Source: Paucibacter sp. PLA-PC-4 | Lineage (GTDB): Bacteria > Pseudomonadota > Gammaproteobacteria > Burkholderiales > Burkholderiaceae_C | Assembly: GCF_026241155.1 (NCBI RefSeq) | Contig: NZ_JAPFGP010000023.1 | Span: 1-64,000, forward strand | Length of the DNA stretch: 64,000 bases | Direction of reading: 5' to 3' | Shown here: piece by piece, positions 36,504 to 44,373 of the stretch | Position numbering within the stretch: position 1 is the stretch's first letter | Layout of the letters: the number at the start of each line of letters is the position of its first letter | The notes under the pieces: model-generated | Told to the model about the DNA's origin: nothing | The model's input: the letters and a program-made list of their open reading frames with translations, nothing else | The model's database searches: none | Made by a program: the position numbers and the translations under genes

Positions 36504-36722
36504 ATGTTCGGCTATAGCGAGGAGCAGATCGCGACCTTCGGCCTGAGCTTCGGCGTGGCTGCCTTCATGCTCTATATGGTCTTCATCATCCTGCAGCTGG
36601 CCCGCGAGTCTAAGGCCGGAAAGCTGGGCACCTTCATCCTGCTGCTGGGCCTGGGCTTTGGCCTGGTGGGCTTCGCGGCCAAAGGCGTGATCAAGTTCTT
36701 CCTCAGCGGCATCGTCGAATGA
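36504..36722 (+). CDS. DUF2788 small membrane protein
   Basis: 72 aa with two membrane segments (FGLSFGVAAFMLYMVFIILQ and TFILLLGLGFGLVGFAAKGV). Length, the ESKAGKLGTF linker and the FGYSEEQIATFGLSFG opening match DUF2788, a family of unknown function in beta- and gammaproteobacteria. Five bases follow the DUF2189 stop, and its stop overlaps the YitT-family start (ATGA). Confidence 0.88.
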   Translation: MFGYSEEQIATFGLSFGVAAFMLYMVFIILQLARESKAGKLGTFILLLGLGFGLVGFAAKGVIKFFLSGIVE

Positions 36723-37339
36723 CAAATGCCAAGCTGAGCAGCCGCAGCTTCCGTCACAGCCTGTTCGAGGACGCGCAGGCGCTGATCACCGGCACCTTGT
36801 TCGTCGCGCTGGGCGTGGCCCTGTTCAAGCAGGCCGGCATGCTCACCGGCGGCACGGTGGGTATCGCCTTTTTGATCCATTACGGCAGCGGCCTGCCTTT
36901 CGGCGCGCTGTTCTTCGCGCTGAACCTGCCCTTTTACTGGCTGGCCTATCGCCGGCTGGGACTGGCCTTCACCGTCAAGACCGTGCTGGCGGTGAGCCTG
37001 ATGTCGCTGCTGTCCGAGCTGCTGCCGCGCTGGCTGCGCTTTGCCGATCTGAACCCCTGGTTCGCGGCGGTCGCCGGCGGCCTGCTGATCGGCGCGGGCA
37101 TGCTGATCCTGTTTCGCCACCGCGCCAGCCTGGGCGGACTCAACGTACTGGTGCTCTATCTGCAGGAGCGCTACGGCTGGCGCGCCGGCTATGTACAGGC
37201 CGGGCTGGACGCGGTCATCTTGCTGGCTTCGACCGCGTTTGTGGCGGCCGACCGCATCGGCCTGTCGCTGCTGGGCATGGCGGCCATCAATGCGGCCCTG
37301 GCGGTCAATCATCGCCCCGGGCGTTATATGGCGACCTGA
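36719..37339 (+). CDS. YitT-family membrane protein
   Basis: 206 aa integral membrane protein with five or six hydrophobic segments. The N-terminal block LITGTLFVALGVALFKQAGM, then LTGGTVGIAFLIHYGSG, is the YitT/DUF161 signature. It lacks the C-terminal DUF2179 domain of Bacillus YitT, as do many proteobacterial members. Transport substrate is unknown. Last gene of the DUF2189-DUF2788-YitT run. Confidence 0.88.
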   Translation: MTNAKLSSRSFRHSLFEDAQALITGTLFVALGVALFKQAGMLTGGTVGIAFLIHYGSGLPFGALFFALNLPFYWLAYRRLGLAFTVKTVLAVSLMSLLSELLPRWLRFADLNPWFAAVAGGLLIGAGMLILFRHRASLGGLNVLVLYLQERYGWRAGYVQAGLDAVILLASTAFVAADRIGLSLLGMAAINAALAVNHRPGRYMAT

Positions 37340-37342
37340 GGG

Positions 37343-38224
37343 CTACAGCAGCCCGCTGTACCAGCGCAGTTCGAGCAGCTTGCGCGCCAATTGATGGCTG
37401 CGGCCTTCCGGGTTGGCCAAGTCGTGCAGGATGCTGAAGTGGTCAAGACCAGGCACATCCTCGCAGATCGGCACGCTGCGCGCCCCCCAGGCTTGGCGCA
37501 GCAGGCCGTTCTGACGCTTGAACTCCTCGCTCTCCTTGGCACCGACCACGCAGTACACAGGTGTCTCATCGGGCGCCGGAAAGTTGACCGGGCTCAGGCG
37601 CCGCACCGCATCGGCATCCAGGCGTAGATCGCGCTGCAAGGACGGTGCATGGCGCAGCGGCTCCAGATCATGCAGGCCCGAGATCGACAGCACGCCCTTG
37701 ACCAGATGGCGTGGCAGATCCGGTGCCACCGCCTTCCAGTCGCAGCAGGCCAGCATCGCCGCCAGATGGCCGCCGGCCGAGTGGCCGACGAGCACGATCT
37801 GATTCGGATCACCGCCATGCTCGGCTGCGTGCCGCCAGACCCAAGCCAGGGCCTGCACCAGTTGCAGCGGGATGTGCTCCATGCTGACGCCGGGGCACAG
37901 CGCGTAATTCGGGATCACCACCATCGCCCCTTCATCGGTGAAGACCGGGGCGAGGAAGGAGTGGTCGGCCTTGTCCAGCGCCCGCCAGTAGCCGCCGTGG
38001 ATGAACACCAACACCGGGGCCAGCGCCGAATGCTCGGTCTGGGCGGGGAACAGGTCCAGACGCTCGCTGGCATGCGGGCCATAAGCCAGGTCCAGCCGGC
38101 AGACCGACTTCTCACGCGACAGCTGGGCCGCCCGCGTCCAGCGCTCCAGAATCTGCGCGCTGTCGGCCACGCGGGCCCGGTTGTCGTACTGCGTGTCAAA
38201 CCACTCGGGAGCGTGGTCGGCCAT
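37343..38224 (-). CDS. Alpha/beta hydrolase, arylformamidase-like
   Basis: 293 aa esterase. An oxyanion motif HGGYWRALDK near residue 75, nucleophile elbow VGHSAGGHLAA with Ser around 147, an Asp in CVVGAKESEEF and a His in DVPGLDHFSILHDLA complete a plausible triad. The HGGYW plus GHSAGGH pattern resembles kynurenine formamidase-like enzymes of tryptophan breakdown, but no kynurenine genes are adjacent, so substrate is open. Convergent with the YitT gene, 3 bases apart. Confidence 0.87.
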   Translation of the reverse strand: MADHAPEWFDTQYDNRARVADSAQILERWTRAAQLSREKSVCRLDLAYGPHASERLDLFPAQTEHSALAPVLVFIHGGYWRALDKADHSFLAPVFTDEGAMVVIPNYALCPGVSMEHIPLQLVQALAWVWRHAAEHGGDPNQIVLVGHSAGGHLAAMLACCDWKAVAPDLPRHLVKGVLSISGLHDLEPLRHAPSLQRDLRLDADAVRRLSPVNFPAPDETPVYCVVGAKESEEFKRQNGLLRQAWGARSVPICEDVPGLDHFSILHDLANPEGRSHQLARKLLELRWYSGLL

Positions 38225-38329
38225 GGGGCATCCTTTGCTGTTGAAGACCTAGAGGACGCAAGTGTCTCCCAGTCTCCCCGGCAGGCGCTCTCGCCGAAAA
38301 CCCGCAGTAGCGATCCCCTCCGATGCTGC

Positions 38330-38365
38330 AAAAAGGGCCCGACGGCCTCAGAGGGCCGTCGGGCC
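38330..38365 (-). terminator. Rho-independent terminator for the 93-residue SOS gene
   Basis: Perfect 12-bp stem GGCCCGACGGCC/GGCCGTCGGGCC (38336-38347 with 38354-38365) with a six-base loop, followed on the minus strand by a five-T run (38330-38334). It lies about 65 bases after the stop of the small gene at 38430. Confidence 0.9.
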
Positions 38366-38429
38366 AAACGCGCGGGTCGTGAAGAACAAACGCCCGGCAA
38401 CTGCAAGGTAAAAAAGTGAGACGCTGCGC

Positions 38430-38711
38430 TCAGTGGGAACCGTAGGCGCCGGGATCGAACTCGTCCTCGTCGAGCTCGCGCGAGCGCGTCAGCAAGGCCG
38501 CCATCGCGCGCCGGCGATCCGCGCCCGAGCTCACCGCCCGGTCGAGGATGGGCGCGAGCTGCGGGTCGCTGCGGATGCGCAAGCGGGCCTGGCGCACGGC
38601 GGCCATGAACTGCGGCTGCTTGGCAAACACATCCAAATAGTCCCAGTGCCGCTCGGGAAACTCGCGCCACCAGGCGATGATGCTGTCCGGGTCGTTCAGA
38701 TTGAGATTCAT
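38430..38711 (-). CDS. Hypothetical 93-residue protein with an SOS-type promoter
   Basis: Product unknown. The ATG at 38711 gives a protein opening MNLNLNDPDSIIAWWREFPE. The first part is rich in Trp, Pro and Phe and may bind a partner; the middle is helical and basic (AAVRQARLRIRSDPQLAPIL, then SSGADRRRAMAALLTR); the tail is acidic (RELDEDEFDPGAYGSH). There is no signal peptide or membrane segment. A near-perfect LexA box lies 53-68 bases upstream and a strong terminator follows, so this is a single-gene unit likely switched on by DNA damage. It could be a division inhibitor or repair accessory, but nothing in the sequence decides this. Confidence 0.85.
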   Translation of the reverse strand: MNLNLNDPDSIIAWWREFPERHWDYLDVFAKQPQFMAAVRQARLRIRSDPQLAPILDRAVSSGADRRRAMAALLTRSRELDEDEFDPGAYGSH

Positions 38712-38763
38712 GGTGATGCTCTCACTCGCTGGGGTTTGTTGGCGGGATGGCCTTTGTTCAATA

Positions 38764-38779
38764 CTGTGTAAATATACAG
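38764..38779. promoter_or_regulatory. LexA (SOS) box upstream of the 93-residue gene
   Basis: CTGTGTAAATATACAG matches CTGT-N8-ACAG. The palindrome extends outward to AATACTGT...ACAGTATT, giving a near-perfect 24-base symmetric site. It sits 53 bases upstream of the minus-strand gene at 38711 and over 250 bases from the TonB receptor start, so the small gene is the target. Confidence 0.92.
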
Positions 38780-38854
38780 TATTGAGCTGAGCTGGCAAGC
38801 GTTTGCAGAGCGCACGGCCGTTGCATCAGCACCACCGGATGGGCTGACTGGCCC

Positions 38855-38873
38855 AATAACAGGAATCATTCTC
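38855..38873. promoter_or_regulatory. Fur-box-like site upstream of the siderophore receptor
   Basis: The 19 bases AATAACAGGAATCATTCTC match the classical Fur consensus GATAATGATAATCATTATC at 13 of 19 positions, including the whole AATCATT core. It lies 165 bases upstream of the receptor ATG. Iron repression of the receptor operon is the natural reading. Confidence 0.6.
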
Positions 38874-39037
38874 AATTAAGATTGCGCCTCTTGCGGTCTC
38901 GCTGCACGCGACCGCCCGCCCGACGCGCCAGCCATCGCCAGCAACGGAAATCCCCCGACAGCGGATTCGCCTGCCCCTACCCGGCAGCGCACTCACCTTC
39001 GTTGTCTGCCCCGTTTCACCGCTGGAGTTGTCCGCTG

Positions 39038-41203
39038 ATGAGCCCCCAGAAGTCCTGGCGTCCCCACGCCATCGCCCGCGCCACCGCGCTGCTGTTCGTG
39101 CTGCCGTCTGCGCTGTGGGCGCAGAACAGCCCGAGCACTGAACCGTCCGAGAGCGCCTTGCCAACCGTGCGCGTTAAAGCCACGGCCGACAAGGAAAGCG
39201 CCGGCGGGCCGGTCAACGGCTATGTAGCCAAGCGCAGCGCCACCGCAACCAAGACCGACACCCCGCTCAACGAGGTGCCGCAGTCGATCTCGGTGATCAG
39301 CGCCGACCAGATCCGCGACCAGAGCTCGCAGACCATGCAGGACGTGCTGCGCTACAGCGCCGGCGTGCGCTCCGAGATGTACGGCCTGGACAACCGCGGC
39401 GACTGGTTCTCGCTGCGCGGTGGCAGCGAGGGCTCGACCCTGCTGGATGGCCTGCGCCTGCCGCTGAGCGGCTGGTGGGGCGTGGTGCGCAACGAGCCTT
39501 ATGCCTTCGAGCGCATCGAGGTGCTGCGCGGCCCGGCCTCGGTGATCGCCGGCCAGAACGGCCCCGGCGGCGTCGTCAATCTGGTGTCCAAGCGACCGCA
39601 GGCCGAGAGCCTGCGCGAGCTCGGCATCCAGTTTGGCGACAACGGCCACAAGCAGATCCAGGCCGATCTGGGCGGCGCGCTGAACAGCGACGCCAGCCTC
39701 CTCTACCGCGTCGTCGGCCTGGTCAAGGACAGCGGCACCCAGGTCGACCATGCCTACGACGAGCGTCAGTATTTCGCGCCCTCGTTGAGCTGGACACCGT
39801 TCGCCGGCGCCAAGTTGAGCGTCTACGGCGAGTACCAGAAGGACAAGACCGGCAACACCAATGCCTTCTTCCCGATCGCAGGCACGCTGCGCCCGGGGCC
39901 ACAAGGCTACCTGTCGCCCTCGGTCTTCATCGGCGAGCCCGACTGGGACCGCTACGGCGGTGAACGCAAGCGCTTGGGCTACGAGTGGGAGCAGCGCCTG
40001 AATGAGCAATGGAAGCTGACACACAAGCTGCGCCATGACCGCATCGACGGCCGGATGCGCACGATGTATGCGAACTGGTGGGAGGGCTACGTCGATGCCG
40101 ATGGCACAGCCAACCCGAACGGCCAGTACCTCAAGCGCACTTGGTCCGCCAACGACGACAGCAACCGCATCACCAACGCCGACCTGCTGCTGGAAGGCCG
40201 GCTGCAGTTCGGCGCCACCCAGCACACGCTGCTGCTGGGCGTCGACGCGATGCGCTCGCGCAGCGGCCACAAGTCCTGGAATGGCGATGCCACGGCGCTG
40301 AATGTCTACAAGCCTGTCTATGGCAGCTTCCCGCTGCCGGCGCTGGCCGTCGTGAATGCCGACATCAGCCGTGTCAGCCAGACCGGGCTGCTCGCCCAGG
40401 ACCAGATCAAGTTCGGCCCGCAGTGGGTGCTGGTAGCCGGCCTTCGCCACGACAAGGTGAAGAGCGGCGATGCCCGCGACTCCGCCACCTCGAAGAACCT
40501 GGGCCTGGTGCATCTGATGGATGGCGGCTGGTCGCCCTATGCCAGCTACGCCGAGTCCTTCGAGCCGGTGGCCGGCAAGGACTTCGAGGGCAAGGCCTTC
40601 AGGCCCAAGCAGGGCAAGCAGATCGAGCTGGGGCTCAAGTGGGCGCCGGTGAACCGCAACATCACGGCCGCCGCGGCCGTCTATGAGCTGCGCGAAACCA
40701 ACCGCCTGACCAACGATCCGGACCCGGACCATGTCGGCTACTCGGTGCAGCGCGGCGAGGTCACGGTCAAGGGCCTGGAACTGGAGCTCAACGCCAGCCT
40801 GCGTCAGTGGGATCTGCTGGCCAGCTACACCTATATGGACGCCTATCAGTCCAAGGTCCAGGGCAGCGACCGGGTCTACCTGGGCAAGCAGCTCAGCAGC
40901 ATTCCCAAACACAGCGCCTCGGTCTGGGCCACGCACCGGCTCGACGCATACGGCCTGGCCGGTTTCAAGGCCGGCGTCGGGCTGCGCCATGTGGGCAAGA
41001 CCTCGGACGGCGCCGACATCACCAGCGTGCCCTCGACCAACCTGCTGGATCTGATGGTGTCCTGGGACCAGGGCCCCTGGCATGCCGCGCTCAATATCAG
41101 CAACGCCACCGACAAGACCTATATCGCCTCCTGCCTGGAGCGCGGCGACTGCTGGTTCGGCAGCCAGCGAAAGCTGGTCGGCTCGCTGGCCTACCGCTGG
41201 TAA
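39038..41203 (+). CDS. TonB-dependent siderophore receptor (FhuA/FoxA-like)
   Basis: 721 aa outer membrane receptor. The ATG at 39038 with a GGAG ribosome site gives a signal peptide ending ALWAQ. A TonB box-like segment (LPTVRVKA) precedes the plug domain (PLNEVPQSISVISADQIRDQ, then EVLRGPASVIAGQNGPGGVV), followed by a 22-strand barrel and the C-terminal strand GSLAYRW with terminal aromatic residue. The plug pattern fits hydroxamate siderophore receptors. Downstream lie DUF3649, PepSY and DUF3325 genes in one operon, a recurring iron-uptake layout. Confidence 0.94.
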   Translation: MSPQKSWRPHAIARATALLFVLPSALWAQNSPSTEPSESALPTVRVKATADKESAGGPVNGYVAKRSATATKTDTPLNEVPQSISVISADQIRDQSSQTMQDVLRYSAGVRSEMYGLDNRGDWFSLRGGSEGSTLLDGLRLPLSGWWGVVRNEPYAFERIEVLRGPASVIAGQNGPGGVVNLVSKRPQAESLRELGIQFGDNGHKQIQADLGGALNSDASLLYRVVGLVKDSGTQVDHAYDERQYFAPSLSWTPFAGAKLSVYGEYQKDKTGNTNAFFPIAGTLRPGPQGYLSPSVFIGEPDWDRYGGERKRLGYEWEQRLNEQWKLTHKLRHDRIDGRMRTMYANWWEGYVDADGTANPNGQYLKRTWSANDDSNRITNADLLLEGRLQFGATQHTLLLGVDAMRSRSGHKSWNGDATALNVYKPVYGSFPLPALAVVNADISRVSQTGLLAQDQIKFGPQWVLVAGLRHDKVKSGDARDSATSKNLGLVHLMDGGWSPYASYAESFEPVAGKDFEGKAFRPKQGKQIELGLKWAPVNRNITAAAAVYELRETNRLTNDPDPDHVGYSVQRGEVTVKGLELELNASLRQWDLLASYTYMDAYQSKVQGSDRVYLGKQLSSIPKHSASVWATHRLDAYGLAGFKAGVGLRHVGKTSDGADITSVPSTNLLDLMVSWDQGPWHAALNISNATDKTYIASCLERGDCWFGSQRKLVGSLAYRW

Positions 41204-41219
41204 ACGACGGCAACACGCG

Positions 41220-41525
41220 ATGAGCACAACACCATTCCCCCCCCCAACCCGCCTGCACATCGTCGCCCGCATCGCGGCGGCGATGCTGGGCGGCTATGCC
41301 TTGTGCTGGGGCTTTGTCGCGCTGTTCATCGCGTCGATGTTCGCTGCCGGCATGCCTTTCCACGACGCCGAGTCGCTCAGCTATATGCTGGCTTTCCTCC
41401 TTTTTCTCGGGCTGTTTCTGTGGGCCTTCGCGGCCCGCAGTCTGGCCCGCGTCTGGGGTGTGCTGGCCGGTGGCGGTGCCCTGATGAGCGCCGCCGCCTG
41501 GCTGATCCAGCGCACCCTGCTCTGA
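41220..41525 (+). CDS. DUF3649 small membrane protein of the iron-uptake operon
   Basis: 101 aa with three membrane segments (MLGGYALCWGFVALFIASMF, then LAFLLFLGLFLWAFAARSLA and VLAGGGALMSAAAWLIQ). Size and position between a TonB-dependent receptor and a PepSY reductase match DUF3649. Role unknown, likely supports the reductase. The ATG lies 16 bases after the receptor stop. Confidence 0.87.
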   Translation: MSTTPFPPPTRLHIVARIAAAMLGGYALCWGFVALFIASMFAAGMPFHDAESLSYMLAFLLFLGLFLWAFAARSLARVWGVLAGGGALMSAAAWLIQRTLL

Positions 41526-41550
41526 GCCCACGACCCAAGGAGTAAGACCC

Positions 41551-43215
41551 GTGTTCCAGAATTTCCGGCTCACCATGGCCTGGCTGCACACCTGGTTCGG
41601 CCTGGTGCTGGGCTTTGTGCTGATGGTGGTGTTCTTCTTCGGCTCGCTGTCGGTGTTTGATCGCGAGATCGACCGCTGGGCGATCCCTGAATCGCGCTTT
41701 GCGCCGCAAGCGATGCCTTCGTTCGACCGGGTGCTGCAGCCGGTGTTCAAGGCCATGACCAAACCCGACGCAGCCAATATCGAGGCCGCCCGCGAGCGGG
41801 TCAACGGTCCGATGGCCGACAGCTTCCCGGTCGTCAACAGCTGGGGCGCGTACACCACGCACCGCGATCCGGTGCTCAGCGTCTTCACCAGCTTTGTGCT
41901 GCCCAATGCCAAGCAGGCCGACGACCTGGTCTGGGGCAGCTTGACCATCGATCCGCGCGACGGCCGCCCACTGCCGCAAGACCATCTGAAGATCGGCAGC
42001 CAGTTCTTCTACCCGCTGCACTACAGCCTGAACCTGCACTGGAAGAACCTCGGCACCTGGATCGTCGGCTTCGCGGCGCTGATCATGCTGGTAGCCCTGG
42101 TCAGCGGCGTCGTGATGCACCGCAAAATCTTCCGCGAGCTGTTCACCTTCCGGCCCAAGAAACACACCCAGCGCAGCGCGCTGGACCTGCACAACCTGAC
42201 CGGCGTCGTCGCGCTGCCCTTTCACTTCATCTTCGCGCTGTCGGGGCTGGTGATATTTGGCGGCATCTACTTCCCGGTCACCCACACCCAGCTGGAGCCC
42301 CTGCACGAGCTGCATGAGCAGCATGAGGCGATGGAGACCGGTTTGCCGGCCCAGCGCGCCGGCCAGCCGGCTGCGCTGGCCTCGGTCGACGCGATGGTCG
42401 CCGAGGCCCAGCGCCGCTGGGCCGCCAAGGGCATGGCCGGCGAGGTCGGCTTTCTGAATGTGCAGCATGTCGGCGATGCCAATGCCTATGTCAGCGTCTA
42501 CCGCGCCGGCACCGACCGGGTCACGCTGACCGGCGAGGGCATGCATTTCAAGGGCAGCAGCGGCGAGCTGATCCGCGAGGATCCGCCGGTCACCGTCGTG
42601 GCCGGCATCAACAACTTCCTGACTGGCCTGCATCTGCAGCACTTCCGCCATTGGCTGCTGCGCTGGCTCTATGTGCTGGGCGGGCTGTCGGGCTGCGTCT
42701 GCATCGCCACGGGCTTCATCTTTTTCGTCGAGAAGCGCAAACGCCAGCATGCCAAGCAAGGGCTCAGCGGCGCGCGCTGGGTGGATGCGCTGGCCGTCAC
42801 CACGGTGACCGGCATGCTGATCGCCACCATGGCCGTGCTGATCGCCAACCGCTTGCTGCCCGGCGATCTGCCGGCCCGCGGCGACTGGGAGCAGTACGGC
42901 TTCTGGGGCGCCTGGCTACTGGCGTTTTTCCATGCCTTGTGGCGCACGGCGCCGGTGTCCGAGGGCCGCATCGCGCCGGCCTGGGGTGAGCAATGCTGGG
43001 CAGTTGCGGCCCTGGCGATCACCGCCGTGCTGATGAACTGGGCCAGCACCGGAGATCATTTGCTAAGTACCTTGGGCCGAGCCTACTGGCCAGTGGCCGG
43101 CGTCGATGTCGCACTGCTGACCAGCGCCGTGCTGGCCGTGCTGGCAGCGCGCCGGCTAGGCCGGCGCTCTCGCCTGGCGATCAACAGCCCTGTAGCGAAG
43201 GCCGCCCATGCATGA
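41551..43215 (+). CDS. PepSY-associated membrane protein, putative ferric-siderophore reductase
   Basis: 554 aa inner membrane protein. A GTG start follows an AAGGAG ribosome site at 8-base spacing. It has an N-terminal membrane helix (AWLHTWFGLVLGFVLMVVFF with His), a large periplasmic PepSY region, a second membrane helix near residue 170, further segments in the C-terminal third and conserved His in HYSLNLHWKN and LHNLTGVVALPFHFIFALSG. Relatives such as FoxB-type proteins reduce iron from siderophores at the inner membrane. It overlaps the DUF3325 gene by 8 bases. Confidence 0.9.
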   Translation: MFQNFRLTMAWLHTWFGLVLGFVLMVVFFFGSLSVFDREIDRWAIPESRFAPQAMPSFDRVLQPVFKAMTKPDAANIEAARERVNGPMADSFPVVNSWGAYTTHRDPVLSVFTSFVLPNAKQADDLVWGSLTIDPRDGRPLPQDHLKIGSQFFYPLHYSLNLHWKNLGTWIVGFAALIMLVALVSGVVMHRKIFRELFTFRPKKHTQRSALDLHNLTGVVALPFHFIFALSGLVIFGGIYFPVTHTQLEPLHELHEQHEAMETGLPAQRAGQPAALASVDAMVAEAQRRWAAKGMAGEVGFLNVQHVGDANAYVSVYRAGTDRVTLTGEGMHFKGSSGELIREDPPVTVVAGINNFLTGLHLQHFRHWLLRWLYVLGGLSGCVCIATGFIFFVEKRKRQHAKQGLSGARWVDALAVTTVTGMLIATMAVLIANRLLPGDLPARGDWEQYGFWGAWLLAFFHALWRTAPVSEGRIAPAWGEQCWAVAALAITAVLMNWASTGDHLLSTLGRAYWPVAGVDVALLTSAVLAVLAARRLGRRSRLAINSPVAKAAHA

Positions 43216-43540
43216 GCCTGTGATGTTGCTGGCGGCGCTGGCTGCCACTGTCGCCGGCCTGGGCTGGTTGGCCTTGGCCATGGAGGTGCACTGGCAGCAG
43301 GTGTGCGGCGCCAGGCCGCTCACGCCGACCACCATGGGCGGCCTGCGCCTGCTCGGCGCCGCCGGTCTGCTGGGCTCTCTGGTACTGTGCCTGCAGGTCG
43401 ACCATGTCTCGATGGCCGCGCTGGTCTGGGTGATGGCCCTGGCAGGCGCCGCCTTGTTGATCGCCTTCACGCTGAGCTGGCGGCCGCACTGGCTGGCACT
43501 ACTGCTGGCTCGGCGGCCGGGGGGGCCTGGCGCGAGCTAA
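43208..43540 (+). CDS. DUF3325 small membrane protein of the iron-uptake operon
   Basis: 110 aa with three or four hydrophobic segments (PVMLLAALAATVAGLGWLAL; LRLLGAAGLLGSLVLCLQ; ALVWVMALAGAALLIAF). The sequence EVHWQQVCGARPLTP between helices one and two fits DUF3325, the usual last gene after DUF3649 and PepSY. Function unknown. It overlaps the PepSY gene by 8 bases. Confidence 0.87.
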   Translation: MHEPVMLLAALAATVAGLGWLALAMEVHWQQVCGARPLTPTTMGGLRLLGAAGLLGSLVLCLQVDHVSMAALVWVMALAGAALLIAFTLSWRPHWLALLLARRPGGPGAS

Positions 43541-43550
43541 GTCCCGGGTT

Positions 43551-44036
43551 TCAGTGCGGTCGCGAGGCCGGCGGGCCTTGCTGATCGCCTCGCAGCTCGC
43601 CCCGCCAGCGCTCCAGCATCTGGTGGAATTCGTCTGCGAGACGAGCATTGTCCAGCGGCCCGGCCTGGGTCGCCGACGCCAGCGCCGTGCCGATGCGCTT
43701 GGCGCGCAGCATCGCGATGCCCTCAATCGCGCCGAGCACGACATGGGCGGCCGAGGCGTCGAGCGTATCGGTGGCCAGCATGTCGGCCGCCTCGCGCAGC
43801 ACCACCATCTCCTGCTCGATCTCGGCGGTATTGAGGCCGCTGCGGCGCAGCGCCGGCAGCAGCACCAGCTCCTCCAGCCGCCAGCTCAGTTCCAGCGCCA
43901 GCAGCAGTTGACGCTGAGCCTGGGCGACCCTCTCGGACGGCGTTTGCCGCAGCGCATCGAAGCATTCTTCATTGGCGGCGCGCAGCTCGGCGAACAGCGC
44001 GTTCACGTCCCTGTGAAGCGGACGTTCGGGGCTCAT
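43551..44036 (-). CDS. Hypothetical helical protein (161 aa)
   Basis: No recognised family. The protein is almost entirely helical by composition, with blocks such as QAQRQLLLALELSWRLEELV and EMVVLREAADMLATDTLDAS, and lacks a signal peptide, membrane segment and cysteine pairs. The pattern of spaced His, Glu and Asp is loosely like a four-helix bundle (hemerythrin-like), but the metal-ligand motif cannot be matched. Its start overlaps the stop of the small membrane gene upstream (ATGA), so the two are probably one operon. Convergent with DUF3325. Confidence 0.72.
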   Translation of the reverse strand: MSPERPLHRDVNALFAELRAANEECFDALRQTPSERVAQAQRQLLLALELSWRLEELVLLPALRRSGLNTAEIEQEMVVLREAADMLATDTLDASAAHVVLGAIEGIAMLRAKRIGTALASATQAGPLDNARLADEFHQMLERWRGELRGDQQGPPASRPH

Positions 44037-44230
44037 CGCGAGGGAGCGGGGCCGAGCTGGCTACCGCTGCCGCGCAAGGCGCCACCCTCGCCTTCCCAGG
44101 TATTGACCTCCTGCGGCTTGGCGGGGCTTGCGGCCGCCGCAGCGTGCTGCTCCTGGCGGCGCGCCTGCCGGCGCCACAGTGCGATGCCGGCCAGCAGGGC
44201 CGAGACGATGCCAATGCGTTTGCTGATCAT
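44033..44230 (-). CDS. Small single-pass membrane protein (65 aa)
   Basis: An AAGGAG ribosome site 8 bases ahead of the ATG at 44230 supports the start. The N-terminus ISKRIGIVSALLAGIALWRR is a short membrane segment followed by an Arg- and Gln-rich stretch and a soluble tail with EVNTWEGEGGALRGSGSQLG. Its stop overlaps the next gene by four bases. Unknown function; likely partner of the 161 aa protein. Confidence 0.68.
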   Translation of the reverse strand: MISKRIGIVSALLAGIALWRRQARRQEQHAAAAASPAKPQEVNTWEGEGGALRGSGSQLGPAPSR

Positions 44231-44373
44231 GGGACTGCTCCTTGATGACTGCCAGAGCCACCACCGCGACGGCTCATGCACTCATCTTGGTCGAGCCCGG
44301 CCGGGCCGGCTATATCGGCTCGCCGCTTCCTGCTGTAGGACAAGGCCGACCATTGCGACTCCGGCCCGCCGCG

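Larger units (their letters stand above)
38712..39037. other. Divergent intergenic region with SOS and iron-type operators
   Basis: This 326-base region separates the 93-residue gene from the TonB-dependent receptor. It holds the LexA box at 38764 and the Fur-like site at 38855, and no other gene could be supported. The first 150 bases of the open frame before the receptor ATG are leader, not coding. Confidence 0.7.

Noticed and set aside
38993-41272. A 759-codon open frame on the minus strand across the TonB-dependent receptor
   Set aside because: It is the mirror of a real gene in GC-rich DNA. The plus-strand protein has signal peptide, plug and barrel motifs, while the antisense product has no recognisable domain and is rich in His, Gln, Arg and Leu, typical of antisense readings.
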